This document shows positions 8,745 to 14,668 of a DNA stretch of 16,060 nt, one piece after another. Position numbers and translations under genes: made by a program. Positions within the stretch are counted from its first letter, which is position 1, and each line of letters begins with the position of its first letter. This DNA is from an uncultured Lacibacter sp. (GTDB lineage: Bacteria > Bacteroidota > Bacteroidia > Chitinophagales > Chitinophagaceae): positions 1-16,060 of the forward strand of contig NZ_CAMLGT010000056.1 in assembly GCF_946479605.1 (NCBI RefSeq), read 5' to 3'. The notes beneath the pieces were generated by a model, which worked only from the letters and a program-made list of their open reading frames with translations, had not been told where the DNA came from and did no database searches.

Positions 8745-9896
8745 ATGAAGTATAAATTGATCATTGCTGTCATGCTCGTTTTTTATGCAGGAGAAACAGT
8801 ACAGTCGCAAAGCAAAAAACAATTATTTGCAGATGCAGAAAAGCAACTGGAACTGATGTACAGTGAAGCAATTGCCAACAGGCAGGAACGGAAAATTTTT
8901 CCACGCACAGTCGAACATGATTCAATACGTTTGGTGGTATCAAATGACTGGACAAGCGGTTTCTTTCCCGGTATGCTTTGGATGATGTATGAATACACAA
9001 AGAAACCGGAATGGCGTACAAAAGCGGAAGAGTTTACTGCCTTAATGGAGCGTGAGCCAAAGAACCGCAACTCACATGATGTGGGTTTTAAAGTGTACAA
9101 TAGTTATGGTAACGGGTACAGGCTCACAAAAAATGAAGCATACAAAGAACAGGTGTTACAAGGCGCTGCTACATTGGCTACAAGATTTAATGCAAAGGTT
9201 GGATGCATCAGGTCCTGGGATTTTGGTAAATGGCAATATCCCGTGATCATTGATAATATGATGAACCTTGAATTGTTATTTGCAGCAACAAGGTTAAGCG
9301 GCGATTCAACATATTATAAGATCGCTGTATCACATGCAAACACTACGTTGAAAAATCATTTCAGAAACGATCACAGTTCGTTTCACGTAATGGATTACGA
9401 TACCATTACCGGTAAAGCCATTGCTGGCAGCACACACCAGGGTTATGCCGATGCATCAGCATGGGCAAGGGGACAGGCATGGGCGCTGTATGGTTATACC
9501 ATGTGTTACAGGGAAACAAAAGATCCGGCCTATTTAAAACAGGCAGAGAATGTTGCTGCATTTTTAATGAAGCACCCGGCATTACCAGTTGATAAAATTC
9601 CTTACTGGGATTTTAATTTGCCAACAACAAGCGGTGAACCACGGGATGCATCAGCAGCAGCTATTATTGCTTCTGCTTTGTATGAATTAAAAAATTATTC
9701 AACAGGCAAAAAACAGTACAAGGTTTTTGCTGATAAGATCATGAGCAATCTTGCAAAAAAATACCGGGCAGCCGCAGGCACAGCAAAAGGATATATTCTG
9801 TTGCACAGCACAGGCAATAAACCATTTAATGGAGAAATAGATGTGCCGCTCATTTATGCTGATTATTATTTCCTTGAGGCCTTGTTACGCAAATAA
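8745..9896 (+). CDS. Secreted GH88-family unsaturated glucuronyl hydrolase
   Basis: A 383-residue (alpha/alpha)6-barrel protein with an N-terminal signal peptide ending near VQSQ (about residue 21). The family motifs are clear: DWTSGFFPGMLWMMYEYT (68-85), SHDVGF with catalytic Asp112, PVIIDNMMNLELLF with the second Asp170, and STHQGYADASAWARGQAW (229-246), ending in NGEIDVPLIYADYYFLEALL. The two Asp residues correspond to the pair known from Bacillus unsaturated glucuronyl hydrolase. These enzymes hydrate the delta-4,5 double bond of uronic acids at the non-reducing end of lyase products, releasing the unsaturated sugar. The gene lies 15 nt after the beta-helix gene and is the last of the locus, followed by a strong terminator. 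GH105 is a related alternative, but the HDVGF and IDNMMNL pattern fits GH88 better. Confidence 0.93.
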   Translation: MKYKLIIAVMLVFYAGETVQSQSKKQLFADAEKQLELMYSEAIANRQERKIFPRTVEHDSIRLVVSNDWTSGFFPGMLWMMYEYTKKPEWRTKAEEFTALMEREPKNRNSHDVGFKVYNSYGNGYRLTKNEAYKEQVLQGAATLATRFNAKVGCIRSWDFGKWQYPVIIDNMMNLELLFAATRLSGDSTYYKIAVSHANTTLKNHFRNDHSSFHVMDYDTITGKAIAGSTHQGYADASAWARGQAWALYGYTMCYRETKDPAYLKQAENVAAFLMKHPALPVDKIPYWDFNLPTTSGEPRDASAAAIIASALYELKNYSTGKKQYKVFADKIMSNLAKKYRAAAGTAKGYILLHSTGNKPFNGEIDVPLIYADYYFLEALLRK

Positions 9897-9918
9897 AATA
9901 AATGGGAAACGTACTGAT

Positions 9919-9948
9919 AAAAACAGGGAGCATTTGCTCCCTGTTTTT
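9919..9948. terminator. Bidirectional intrinsic terminator between convergent genes
   Basis: AAAAACAGGGAGCA (9919-9932) and TGCTCCCTGTTTTT (9935-9948) form a perfect 14-bp inverted repeat around a two-base spacer. The GC-rich core is flanked by A-runs and T-runs, so it gives a U-tract on both strands. It ends the polysaccharide locus on the + strand 22 nt after the GH88 stop. On the - strand it overlaps the last two bases of the VOC protein's stop codon (9947-9949). Confidence 0.93.
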
Positions 9949-10414
9949 ATTTTACGGGCTGGTATTTTACAAAGTCAATGCCAATGCCATTCGGATCCTG
10001 GATGGCAAAATGCCTGTCGCCCCATGGTTCATCACGTAATTCAATTTTTATTGCAATCCCTTTTTTCTTCAGATCAAGATAAAGTTGATCTACATCATTC
10101 ACTTCAATGGTAAGATAAACGCCTTCCCCACGAAATGCTTTGTGAAACAATGGCTGCTGGCTGGGATGCTCCGGTAACAGAAAGCTCAATTCAGCTTCAT
10201 GCCCCGGCGTATGCAGTAAAAGATAAAACTCATTTTCAAAGGTTACACCAAAGCCAAGCTGTTTGGTATAGAATTGTTTTGTTTCTGCCAGTTTGCTGGT
10301 AATAATGCCTGCATTCAGTTTCATACGTATTTGCTGTTTATGTGAAGAAGATATTTGTGAAATAGAAGGAGTGGTAATGCAGAGAAGTACAATGATGCTG
10401 ACTATTTTTTTCAT
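9947..10414 (-). CDS. VOC-superfamily (glyoxalase/bleomycin-resistance-like) protein with apparent signal peptide
   Basis: A 155-residue protein if it starts at the ATG at 10414-10412. That start gives MKKIVSIIVLLCITTPSISQ, which looks like a signal peptide, so the protein may be periplasmic. A start at residue 31 (10324) would give a normal cytoplasmic VOC protein. The VOC fold is visible as two beta-alpha-beta-beta-beta modules: NAGIITSKLAETKQFYTKQLGF (34-55, by position only) with ELSFLLPEHP, then VYLTIEVNDVDQLYLDLKKKGI and DEPWGDRHFAIQDPNGIGIDFV. The family includes metal-dependent lyases, dioxygenases and antibiotic-binding proteins; no specific reaction can be given. It lies 61 nt downstream of the AraC gene on the same strand and may be controlled by it. 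The frame stays open to 10624 by overlap with the AraC gene, which I take as chance. Confidence 0.85.
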   Translation of the reverse strand: MKKIVSIIVLLCITTPSISQISSSHKQQIRMKLNAGIITSKLAETKQFYTKQLGFGVTFENEFYLLLHTPGHEAELSFLLPEHPSQQPLFHKAFRGEGVYLTIEVNDVDQLYLDLKKKGIAIKIELRDEPWGDRHFAIQDPNGIGIDFVKYQPVK

Positions 10415-10475
10415 ACAGTAAAACTTGATGATGCAAAGTTCAGTAGCAACCCGTAACGGACATTGTATGAAACGG

Positions 10476-11207
10476 TCATATTGTTCTGCCGAAAGCTTTA
10501 CCCGGCGTAACGCCATAAAAATTTTTAAACTCTTTGATGAAATGGGCCTGGTCGTAATAGCCTGCATCAAAGAAAAGTTTATTCTGCCGCAGGCATTGTG
10601 CAGATGGTTTTGCAGAAAGAACATGTTGAAAGCGCACTACTTTGGCAAATGTTTTTGCACTGTCGCCAATATAGTATTCAAATAGACGACGGAGCTGGCG
10701 TGGACTGATGCCTGTGTCAAGATCCTGCTCCACATGAACATTTCCTGAATGTTGCAGAATGATTGCAAGGGCATCGTACAGCCTGTTATCAAAATCAATG
10801 GTACGGTTGTTTAGCAATTGTAGCAAGTGATTGTCGAGTTGGCTGGTGAGTTGTTCTGTAAATGGTTGATAGCGGAACTGCTGAAGAAGAAATGCAGCAG
10901 TAAGAGGAGCAACATGCTCTAACAACACCTCCTTATGACTGATGGATGTTGCATCAATGGAAAAAAGCTGTGGAAAAGCTGCAGGAAGAAAACGGATACC
11001 TGCATAATGGAACGAAGTGCCCAGCGGAAACTCAACATATTTTCTGCAAAAGCCCATCACGTAACTTTCAGCAGGATTGCTGCAGTCGAAATAAATATCA
11101 ATACAGCCATCGGCGACAACACGGTAAATAAAGGGCGCAGGTAGCTGCTTTGTACTTTTCAGTTCCCAATAGCAATACACAAAGGGATGAAGCTTTTCAG
11201 CAGGCAT
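10476..11207 (-). CDS. AraC-family transcriptional regulator with DUF6597-like N-terminal domain
   Basis: A 243-residue protein from ATG 11207. The N-terminal half matches DUF6597-type sensor domains (HPFVYCYWEL at 7-16, GCIDIYFD at 34-41, FHYAGIRFLPAAFPQLF at 66-82). The C-terminal AraC DNA-binding domain has two helix-turn-helix units: TGISPRQLRRLFEYYIG (165-181) and FDAGYYDQAHFIKEFKNFYGVTP (from 213, the AraC signature). The start is uncertain. The frame is open upstream to 11312, and the residues just before the Met (AYREW) are what this family normally has there, yet no upstream ATG, GTG or TTG is present in frame. A rare start such as CTG 11297 or ATA 11279 is possible. The effector is unknown; the VOC gene downstream is a likely target. 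Confidence 0.9.
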   Translation of the reverse strand: MPAEKLHPFVYCYWELKSTKQLPAPFIYRVVADGCIDIYFDCSNPAESYVMGFCRKYVEFPLGTSFHYAGIRFLPAAFPQLFSIDATSISHKEVLLEHVAPLTAAFLLQQFRYQPFTEQLTSQLDNHLLQLLNNRTIDFDNRLYDALAIILQHSGNVHVEQDLDTGISPRQLRRLFEYYIGDSAKTFAKVVRFQHVLSAKPSAQCLRQNKLFFDAGYYDQAHFIKEFKNFYGVTPGKAFGRTI

Positions 11208-11357
11208 CCATTCCCTGTAAGCAACATCGCCGTTTGATGATGATACAGTCGGTTGCCTTGGATGAAAAAGCTGTCGTATGGTTAGTGCAGTAAGCAGGTG
11301 ATGAAAATTGTGTTATGAAGATAGGCAGCCGAATATTTTGGAAAACGCAACGCAACA

Positions 11358-11933
11358 TTAAACACGTACTGATCCACGGAAGCCCCTGGCTGCAAAATAC
11401 GACTCTGCACCATTGGCATAAACAAACACCCTTCCAAAACGAAATTCACAGGACATGGCACCGCCAAGTTTTCTTACTTCAGCAGGTGTGTGTATCCAGC
11501 TCGATGTTTTTGTATCAAATGTTCCCAGCTGGTGCAGCTCTTTGTATTGCTCTTCGGATAAAAGTTCAATACCCATATCAGCAGCCATATTAACTGCACT
11601 GTCGGCAGGCTTGTTTTCTTTTCGTTTTTCCAGTGCTTCATGATCGTAACAAAGACTCCTGCGCTCTTTCGGACTTTCAGGCGAGCAATCATAAAAAATA
11701 TAGTCGCCTGTTTTTTTATCAAAGCCAACAACATCAGGCTCACCACCTGTTTCTTCCATTGCATGCAGCGTCCATAGCTTTGCAGGTTTTGTTTCCAGCT
11801 TTGCCTGCACATCGGCCCAGTCAATTCCTTTATGTCGTTTAATGTTCTTCTCAAAACGTGTTTTCAATGTTGTAAGAAGTGCATCCTTTTGCTCAGAGGA
11901 TAGTTTCTTTTTGGTATTGTTTAGTTTGCTCAT
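11358..11933 (-). CDS. DUF4256 family protein
   Basis: A 191-residue soluble protein that matches the DUF4256 family over its whole length: LKTRFEKNIKRHKGIDWADV (23-42), ETGGEPDVVGFDKKTGDYIF, YDCSPESPKERRSLCYDHEA, the block around MGIELLSEEQYKELHQLGTF, FDTKTSSWIHTPAEVRKLGG, and the C-terminal NGAESYFAARGFRGSVRV. It has no signal peptide or membrane segment. The biochemical function of the family is not known to me. It is the last gene of the arsR-led cluster, 20 nt after the YdeI-type gene, and 150 nt separates it from the AraC gene downstream. Confidence 0.92.
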   Translation of the reverse strand: MSKLNNTKKKLSSEQKDALLTTLKTRFEKNIKRHKGIDWADVQAKLETKPAKLWTLHAMEETGGEPDVVGFDKKTGDYIFYDCSPESPKERRSLCYDHEALEKRKENKPADSAVNMAADMGIELLSEEQYKELHQLGTFDTKTSSWIHTPAEVRKLGGAMSCEFRFGRVFVYANGAESYFAARGFRGSVRV

Positions 11934-11953
11934 GCGATCTTATTTCAAAATGA

Positions 11954-12532
11954 TCAATCATCCAATCCTTTTCCAGCCATAATTTGTGGGATGTATTTTT
12001 CTATTCTTGCTTCACGTGTTTTTGCCTGCTTGGCCGAAGAAAAATAAAGCAGGTAAGCCCTTTGCCTGCCGGGCGTTAATGCTTCAAATGCGTTCTTTAA
12101 TGTCTTACTCTTCGTTAATCTCGCTTCAAACTCTTCCGGCATCTTGAATTCTGTGGTCTTTTTTAAAGGCACTTTCAATCCGGCTTTTTCAACTTCAATT
12201 GCTTCATAAATATACGCTTTCAGCACCTTCTTCAGTTTCACTACTTCTTTCACATTGGTAAAACGCATTTGTCTTGCAGCCTGTACATTTTCTGTTTGCT
12301 GTACCAGAACCGCATGTTCATCGTTCAGCAATGCTCCTTTAAAAAACAAAACCGCACAGTACTCTTTAAACACATGAAGCAGCACCACATTCCTGTTCTG
12401 GTATTGATAACAGGGGCAGCCCCATTTTAATTCTTCTGTTAAACCACAGTCGAGAACAATGGTTCGTAGCTGTTCCAGTTCTTTCTGCCACGTTTCGTTT
12501 TTACTGAAGTACCAATCAACTTTTGGATTCAT
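11954..12532 (-). CDS. YdeI/OmdA-type protein (DUF1801 plus C-terminal OmdA domain)
   Basis: A 192-residue protein. The N-terminal half (about 15-110) is a DUF1801-like domain (LRTIVLDCGLTEELKWGCPC, then LLHVFKEYCAVLFFKGALLN). The C-terminal part (about 128-190) is the YdeI/OmdA domain: FKMPEEFEARL, FEALTPGRQRAYLLYFSSAK and KQAKTREARIEKYIPQIMAG. Proteins of this type have been linked to bacteriocin or cationic-peptide protection in some bacteria, but the mechanism is not established. It is predicted to be cytoplasmic. It starts 9 nt after the DoxX-like gene stops, so it belongs to the same operon. Confidence 0.9.
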   Translation of the reverse strand: MNPKVDWYFSKNETWQKELEQLRTIVLDCGLTEELKWGCPCYQYQNRNVVLLHVFKEYCAVLFFKGALLNDEHAVLVQQTENVQAARQMRFTNVKEVVKLKKVLKAYIYEAIEVEKAGLKVPLKKTTEFKMPEEFEARLTKSKTLKNAFEALTPGRQRAYLLYFSSAKQAKTREARIEKYIPQIMAGKGLDD

Positions 12533-12541
12533 ACTTTTTAT

Positions 12542-12931
12542 TTAGTGATGAACTGTTTTAAAACCAAGTTTCCTGTCTGCAGGCCGGAAGTACCACGAGG
12601 TGATAGTAAGCAGCAGCAACAGCATTGGTGGAAATAAATCTTTCAACGGATCACCCAAAGCAATATGCGACAGCAATGCACCCGACATGGAAAAGAAAAA
12701 ACCGGCATAGGCCCATTCCTTCAGCAATGGAAATTTAGGCAGAAGCAGAACGATAACACCGGCAAATTTCCATACAGCCAGCATGGTGAGTAAATAAGAA
12801 GGGTAGCCAAGGTGTGTAAACATGTCAGCTTCTTCTTTCATTTTCAGAAATTGTACAATGCCGGTTGAGAGCATACCTAACGATAGCCAGGCCGTGGCAA
12901 TCCAGTAAATGAGTTTGTTTCGCTTGCTCAT
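12542..12931 (-). CDS. DoxX-like small integral membrane protein
   Basis: A 129-residue protein with four predicted membrane helices at about residues 8-28, 46-66, 73-93 and 98-117. I chose ATG 12931 because it gives MSKRNKLIYWIATAWL, a normal positively charged start just before the first helix; the frame is open further upstream only through overlap with the SRPBCC gene. The motifs FTHLGYPSYLLTMLAVWKF and GAYAGFFF-like WAYAGFFFSMSGALLSH are typical of DoxX-like (DoxX_2) proteins. These are small membrane proteins of poorly known role, sometimes tied to redox or sulfur stress. The gene sits between the SRPBCC and YdeI-type genes with gaps of 19 and 9 nt. Confidence 0.9.
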   Translation of the reverse strand: MSKRNKLIYWIATAWLSLGMLSTGIVQFLKMKEEADMFTHLGYPSYLLTMLAVWKFAGVIVLLLPKFPLLKEWAYAGFFFSMSGALLSHIALGDPLKDLFPPMLLLLLTITSWYFRPADRKLGFKTVHH

Positions 12932-12950
12932 GATGTTTTTGTTTTGCTGG

Positions 12951-13418
12951 TTATTGACGCTGTTTATTGAACAGTTCCTGGATACGGTTATGTGCCATAT
13001 TGATGCCTTGTGCAAACGGTAGTTTCAGCATTTGATCACGAAGCGCAACTGATTTGTAAACGACATGCATGGTGAGTTTGCTGCGCTCTTCACTCAGCTG
13101 TTCAAATGAAAGGAACTCCAGCTGTACATCAAACCCGGTATTCTCCATTTCAAATGTGCGGACGATTGTTTGATTTTGCACAAACGAATGGATCGTTCCG
13201 TTGAAATGATGTTTGTTGCCCATTGGATCGGTTGTTTCAAACCGGTAGCTGCCATGCTGCCTGTTCTCCAGCTTCAGCACTTTTGTTCCCATCCATTGTT
13301 CCACAAGTTCTGCTTCTTCATAAGCTTTAAACAGTAATGCAAGCGGCAGTTCAAATTCTCTTGTAATGGTTAACTCCTGTTTACCATCTTCGGCATGTAT
13401 GTTTGTTTTACGTTCCAT
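12951..13418 (-). CDS. AHSA1/SRPBCC-family protein
   Basis: A 155-residue protein with the AHSA1-type START-like fold, a hydrophobic ligand pocket. The family-typical opening is TITREFELPLALLFKAYEEA (17-36), followed by LVEQWMG (38-44), the strand pair GSYRFETTDPMGNKHHFNGT, and a long C-terminal helix (FAQGINMAHNRIQELFNKQ). There is no signal peptide. The gene starts 5 nt after the arsR stop. ArsR-SRPBCC pairs are common in bacteria, where the SRPBCC protein may bind a small lipophilic ligand or change the response of the repressor; that part is inference, and no ligand can be named. Confidence 0.93.
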   Translation of the reverse strand: MERKTNIHAEDGKQELTITREFELPLALLFKAYEEAELVEQWMGTKVLKLENRQHGSYRFETTDPMGNKHHFNGTIHSFVQNQTIVRTFEMENTGFDVQLEFLSFEQLSEERSKLTMHVVYKSVALRDQMLKLPFAQGINMAHNRIQELFNKQRQ

Positions 13419-13423
13419 GCGTG

Positions 13424-13747
13424 TTATTTTTTAGGTTTATAGTTTTTCATGATGCTCTCCAGTTTAGTAAAACGGTCATCCCACATAGTACGGAAGGGCT
13501 CAAGAAAATCGGCAACCTCTTTCATTTTTTTTGGATTAAAATGATAATACATTTCCCGGCCATATTGCTCCTGTTTCAGCAATTCACATTCAGTGAGTAT
13601 TTGTAAATGTTTCGAAACTGTTGGCCGGGCAGTATCAAAGTTGGCAGCAATGGCGCCTGCCGTCATGGATTGCGAAGCCACTAACAGCAGGATCGCCCTC
13701 CTCGTAGGATCAGCAATGGCCTGGAAAACGTCTCTTCGTAAATTCAT
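13424..13747 (-). CDS. ArsR-family winged-helix transcriptional repressor (SdpR-like)
   Basis: A 107-residue winged-helix protein. It opens with [20 protein letters not shown] (7-26), has the recognition helix-turn-helix in [24 protein letters not shown] (from 28), and the wing at [17 protein letters not shown]. It lacks the ELCVC metal-binding motif of arsenic or cadmium sensors and has a single Cys (Cys54), so it is probably not a thiol-metal sensor. The C-terminal helix (about 75-100) should make the dimer contact. It heads a five-gene operon with gaps of 5, 19, 9 and 20 nt. Two dyad sites overlap its promoter, which fits autorepression. Confidence 0.94.
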   Translation of the reverse strand: MNLRRDVFQAIADPTRRAILLLVASQSMTAGAIAANFDTARPTVSKHLQILTECELLKQEQYGREMYYHFNPKKMKEVADFLEPFRTMWDDRFTKLESIMKNYKPKK

Positions 13748-13748
13748 T

Positions 13749-13766
13749 ATGTAGCTATTTGGCTAC
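13749..13766 (-). promoter_or_regulatory. ArsR operator copy 1 (dyad over the start of transcription)
   Basis: ATGTAGCTATTTGGCTAC on the + strand contains a perfect dyad GTAGC-N6-GCTAC (13751-13766). It lies two bases from the arsR start codon and covers the expected transcription start. The second copy lies exactly 26 bp away with one mismatch. A repressor bound here would block transcription. Confidence 0.75.
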
Positions 13767-13797
13767 AAAAATATATGTAGTTATTTGGCTACGCAAA
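13766..13797 (-). promoter_or_regulatory. Bacteroidota-type promoter of the arsR operon
   Basis: Read on the - strand, TTTG (13797-13794) is followed by 20 nt and then TATTTTTG (13773-13766). This matches the Bacteroidota primary-sigma consensus of TTTG at -33 and TAnnTTTG at -7. It implies a start near 13760 and a leader of only about 13 nt without a Shine-Dalgarno sequence. Confidence 0.75.
13775..13792 (-). promoter_or_regulatory. ArsR operator copy 2 (between -33 and -7)
   Basis: ATGTAGTTATTTGGCTAC is 17/18 identical to copy 1, with a near-perfect dyad GTAGT-N6-GCTAC. It fits wholly between the -33 and -7 elements, so a dimer bound here would mask the promoter spacer. The 26-bp offset from copy 1 is about two and a half helical turns. 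Confidence 0.72.
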
Positions 13798-13800
13798 TTT

Positions 13801-14011
13801 TTTTGAAGAAAAAAGTTTAGGAGTGAGGATAGAAAGGATGTTGGGATGAGATGGTGCTTATTAGTTAAAGCAGTTCTATGGTGATAATTTTGATTTATTT
13901 TGCTTTCAGGCCTCCAATTTTTTAATACAAATCTCTTGAAAAGGACTCGTTGTTATTCATGTGTCTGTTCCGTTACATCAGGTAATTTGCAGTAATGACT
14001 AACCTGCAATT
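13801..14011. other. Intergenic stretch without a supportable gene
   Basis: About 210 bases of AT-rich sequence between the arsR promoter and the DUF4265 stop codon. I see no coding pattern. The only structure is a weak inverted repeat, TTGCAG (13986-13991) with CTGCAA (14004-14009), which lies just past the DUF4265 stop and could be a transcript end. It lacks a T-run, so I do not call it a terminator. Confidence 0.5.
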
Positions 14012-14485
14012 CTAATAACTATGCCTGTCTGATAAAATTGGTTCAGCATAGCCAATAATTTCTTTTTCTTCCAGCTCTGTCAGCTTCTGCCTGATTAAAC
14101 TGTAATCGTTGTCAGCAGGAATTTCCATGACAAAATACCTGTTGTTAAGTTGCTCTGAAAAGCAGCCCAGGTCGTTGAATGTATTACGGATTGTGTTGAT
14201 ATTGTGGCTTGTATCCAGCAGCACAACCTGTACTGTTGAATTGCCTGAAAATTCAATGGTCTTTCTGTATGTCAGTGTTTGTTCTGTATCGTCAAATTCC
14301 GCAAACACAACATCGCCGGAAGCAGCAGCTGCATAAAATGGGATACAATCCAGTTGGTAAAGCCCTTTGTCCTGGTCAACAATTACCGCCCACAAATGTT
14401 CAACCGTTTCTTCATCCAAAACTTCACTAAAAAAGCGAAATAGTATTTCAACGTGGTTGTTATCTTCTTCAGTCATTAATGACAT
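14012..14485 (-). CDS. DUF4265 domain-containing protein
   Basis: A 157-residue protein beginning MSLMTEEDNNHVEILFRFF. A start at Met4 (14476) is nearly as good. The DUF4265 pattern runs through it: VEILFRF (12-18), EHLWAVIVDQ (29-38), YQLDCIPFYAAAASGDVVFAE (43-63, by position), then FSGNSTVQVVLL (79-90), DLGCFSEQLNNRYFVMEIPA, and a C-terminal alpha-beta unit around the residues DYSLIRQKLTELEE. There is no signal peptide. The family is often a stand-alone small cytoplasmic protein; its function is unknown to me. It lies 183 nt downstream of the PolX-like gene on the same strand and may have its own promoter. Confidence 0.87.
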   Translation of the reverse strand: MSLMTEEDNNHVEILFRFFSEVLDEETVEHLWAVIVDQDKGLYQLDCIPFYAAAASGDVVFAEFDDTEQTLTYRKTIEFSGNSTVQVVLLDTSHNINTIRNTFNDLGCFSEQLNNRYFVMEIPADNDYSLIRQKLTELEEKEIIGYAEPILSDRHSY

Positions 14486-14559
14486 TAGTTTTTGTGTTAT
14501 GTTAAAACGAGTATGATATCAGAAGCCCGGCATTATGCATGTGTTTAGTTTATTAGTAG

Positions 14560-14571
14560 AGTTGGTCAACT
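14560..14571. repeat. Small dyad upstream of the DUF4265 gene
   Basis: AGTTG-GT-CAACT is a perfect 5-bp inverted repeat with a two-base centre, 75 nt upstream of the DUF4265 start. Flanking GTA (14556-14558) and TAC (14571-14573) can extend it with a bulge. It could be an operator, but with only one copy the support is weak. Confidence 0.35.
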
Positions 14572-14578
14572 ACAATTG

Positions 14579-14611
14579 TCCTTCGTTCATCCTTCGCTCA
14601 TCCTTCGTTGA
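14579..14611. repeat. Three tandem 11-bp repeats
   Basis: TCCTTCGTTCA, TCCTTCGCTCA and TCCTTCGTTGA lie head to tail at 14579-14589, 14590-14600 and 14601-14611, with one change each in copies two and three. They sit in the gap between the PolX-like stop and the DUF4265 start. On the - strand the unit reads like GAACGAAGGAT. The 11-bp period is close to one helical turn, so a repeated protein-binding face is possible, as is simple slippage. Confidence 0.8.
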
Positions 14612-14668
14612 TTAAGCTGCTTTACGCCCACTTTACAGGCAGTTTCAGGCATAGCAAAAAGGAGCAGT

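Noticed and set aside
10415..10624. N-terminal extension of the VOC protein to 10624
   Set aside because: Those codons overlap the 3' end of the AraC gene in another frame and do not resemble any VOC sequence; the signal-peptide Met at 10414 is the better start.
11315..11593. Plus-strand open frames opposite DUF4256 and the gap downstream of it
   Set aside because: They are opposite a confidently identified DUF4256 gene and carry no domain or start-site support.
13986..14009. Inverted repeat after the DUF4265 stop as an intrinsic terminator
   Set aside because: The stem is only about six pairs and no T-run follows on the transcribed strand.
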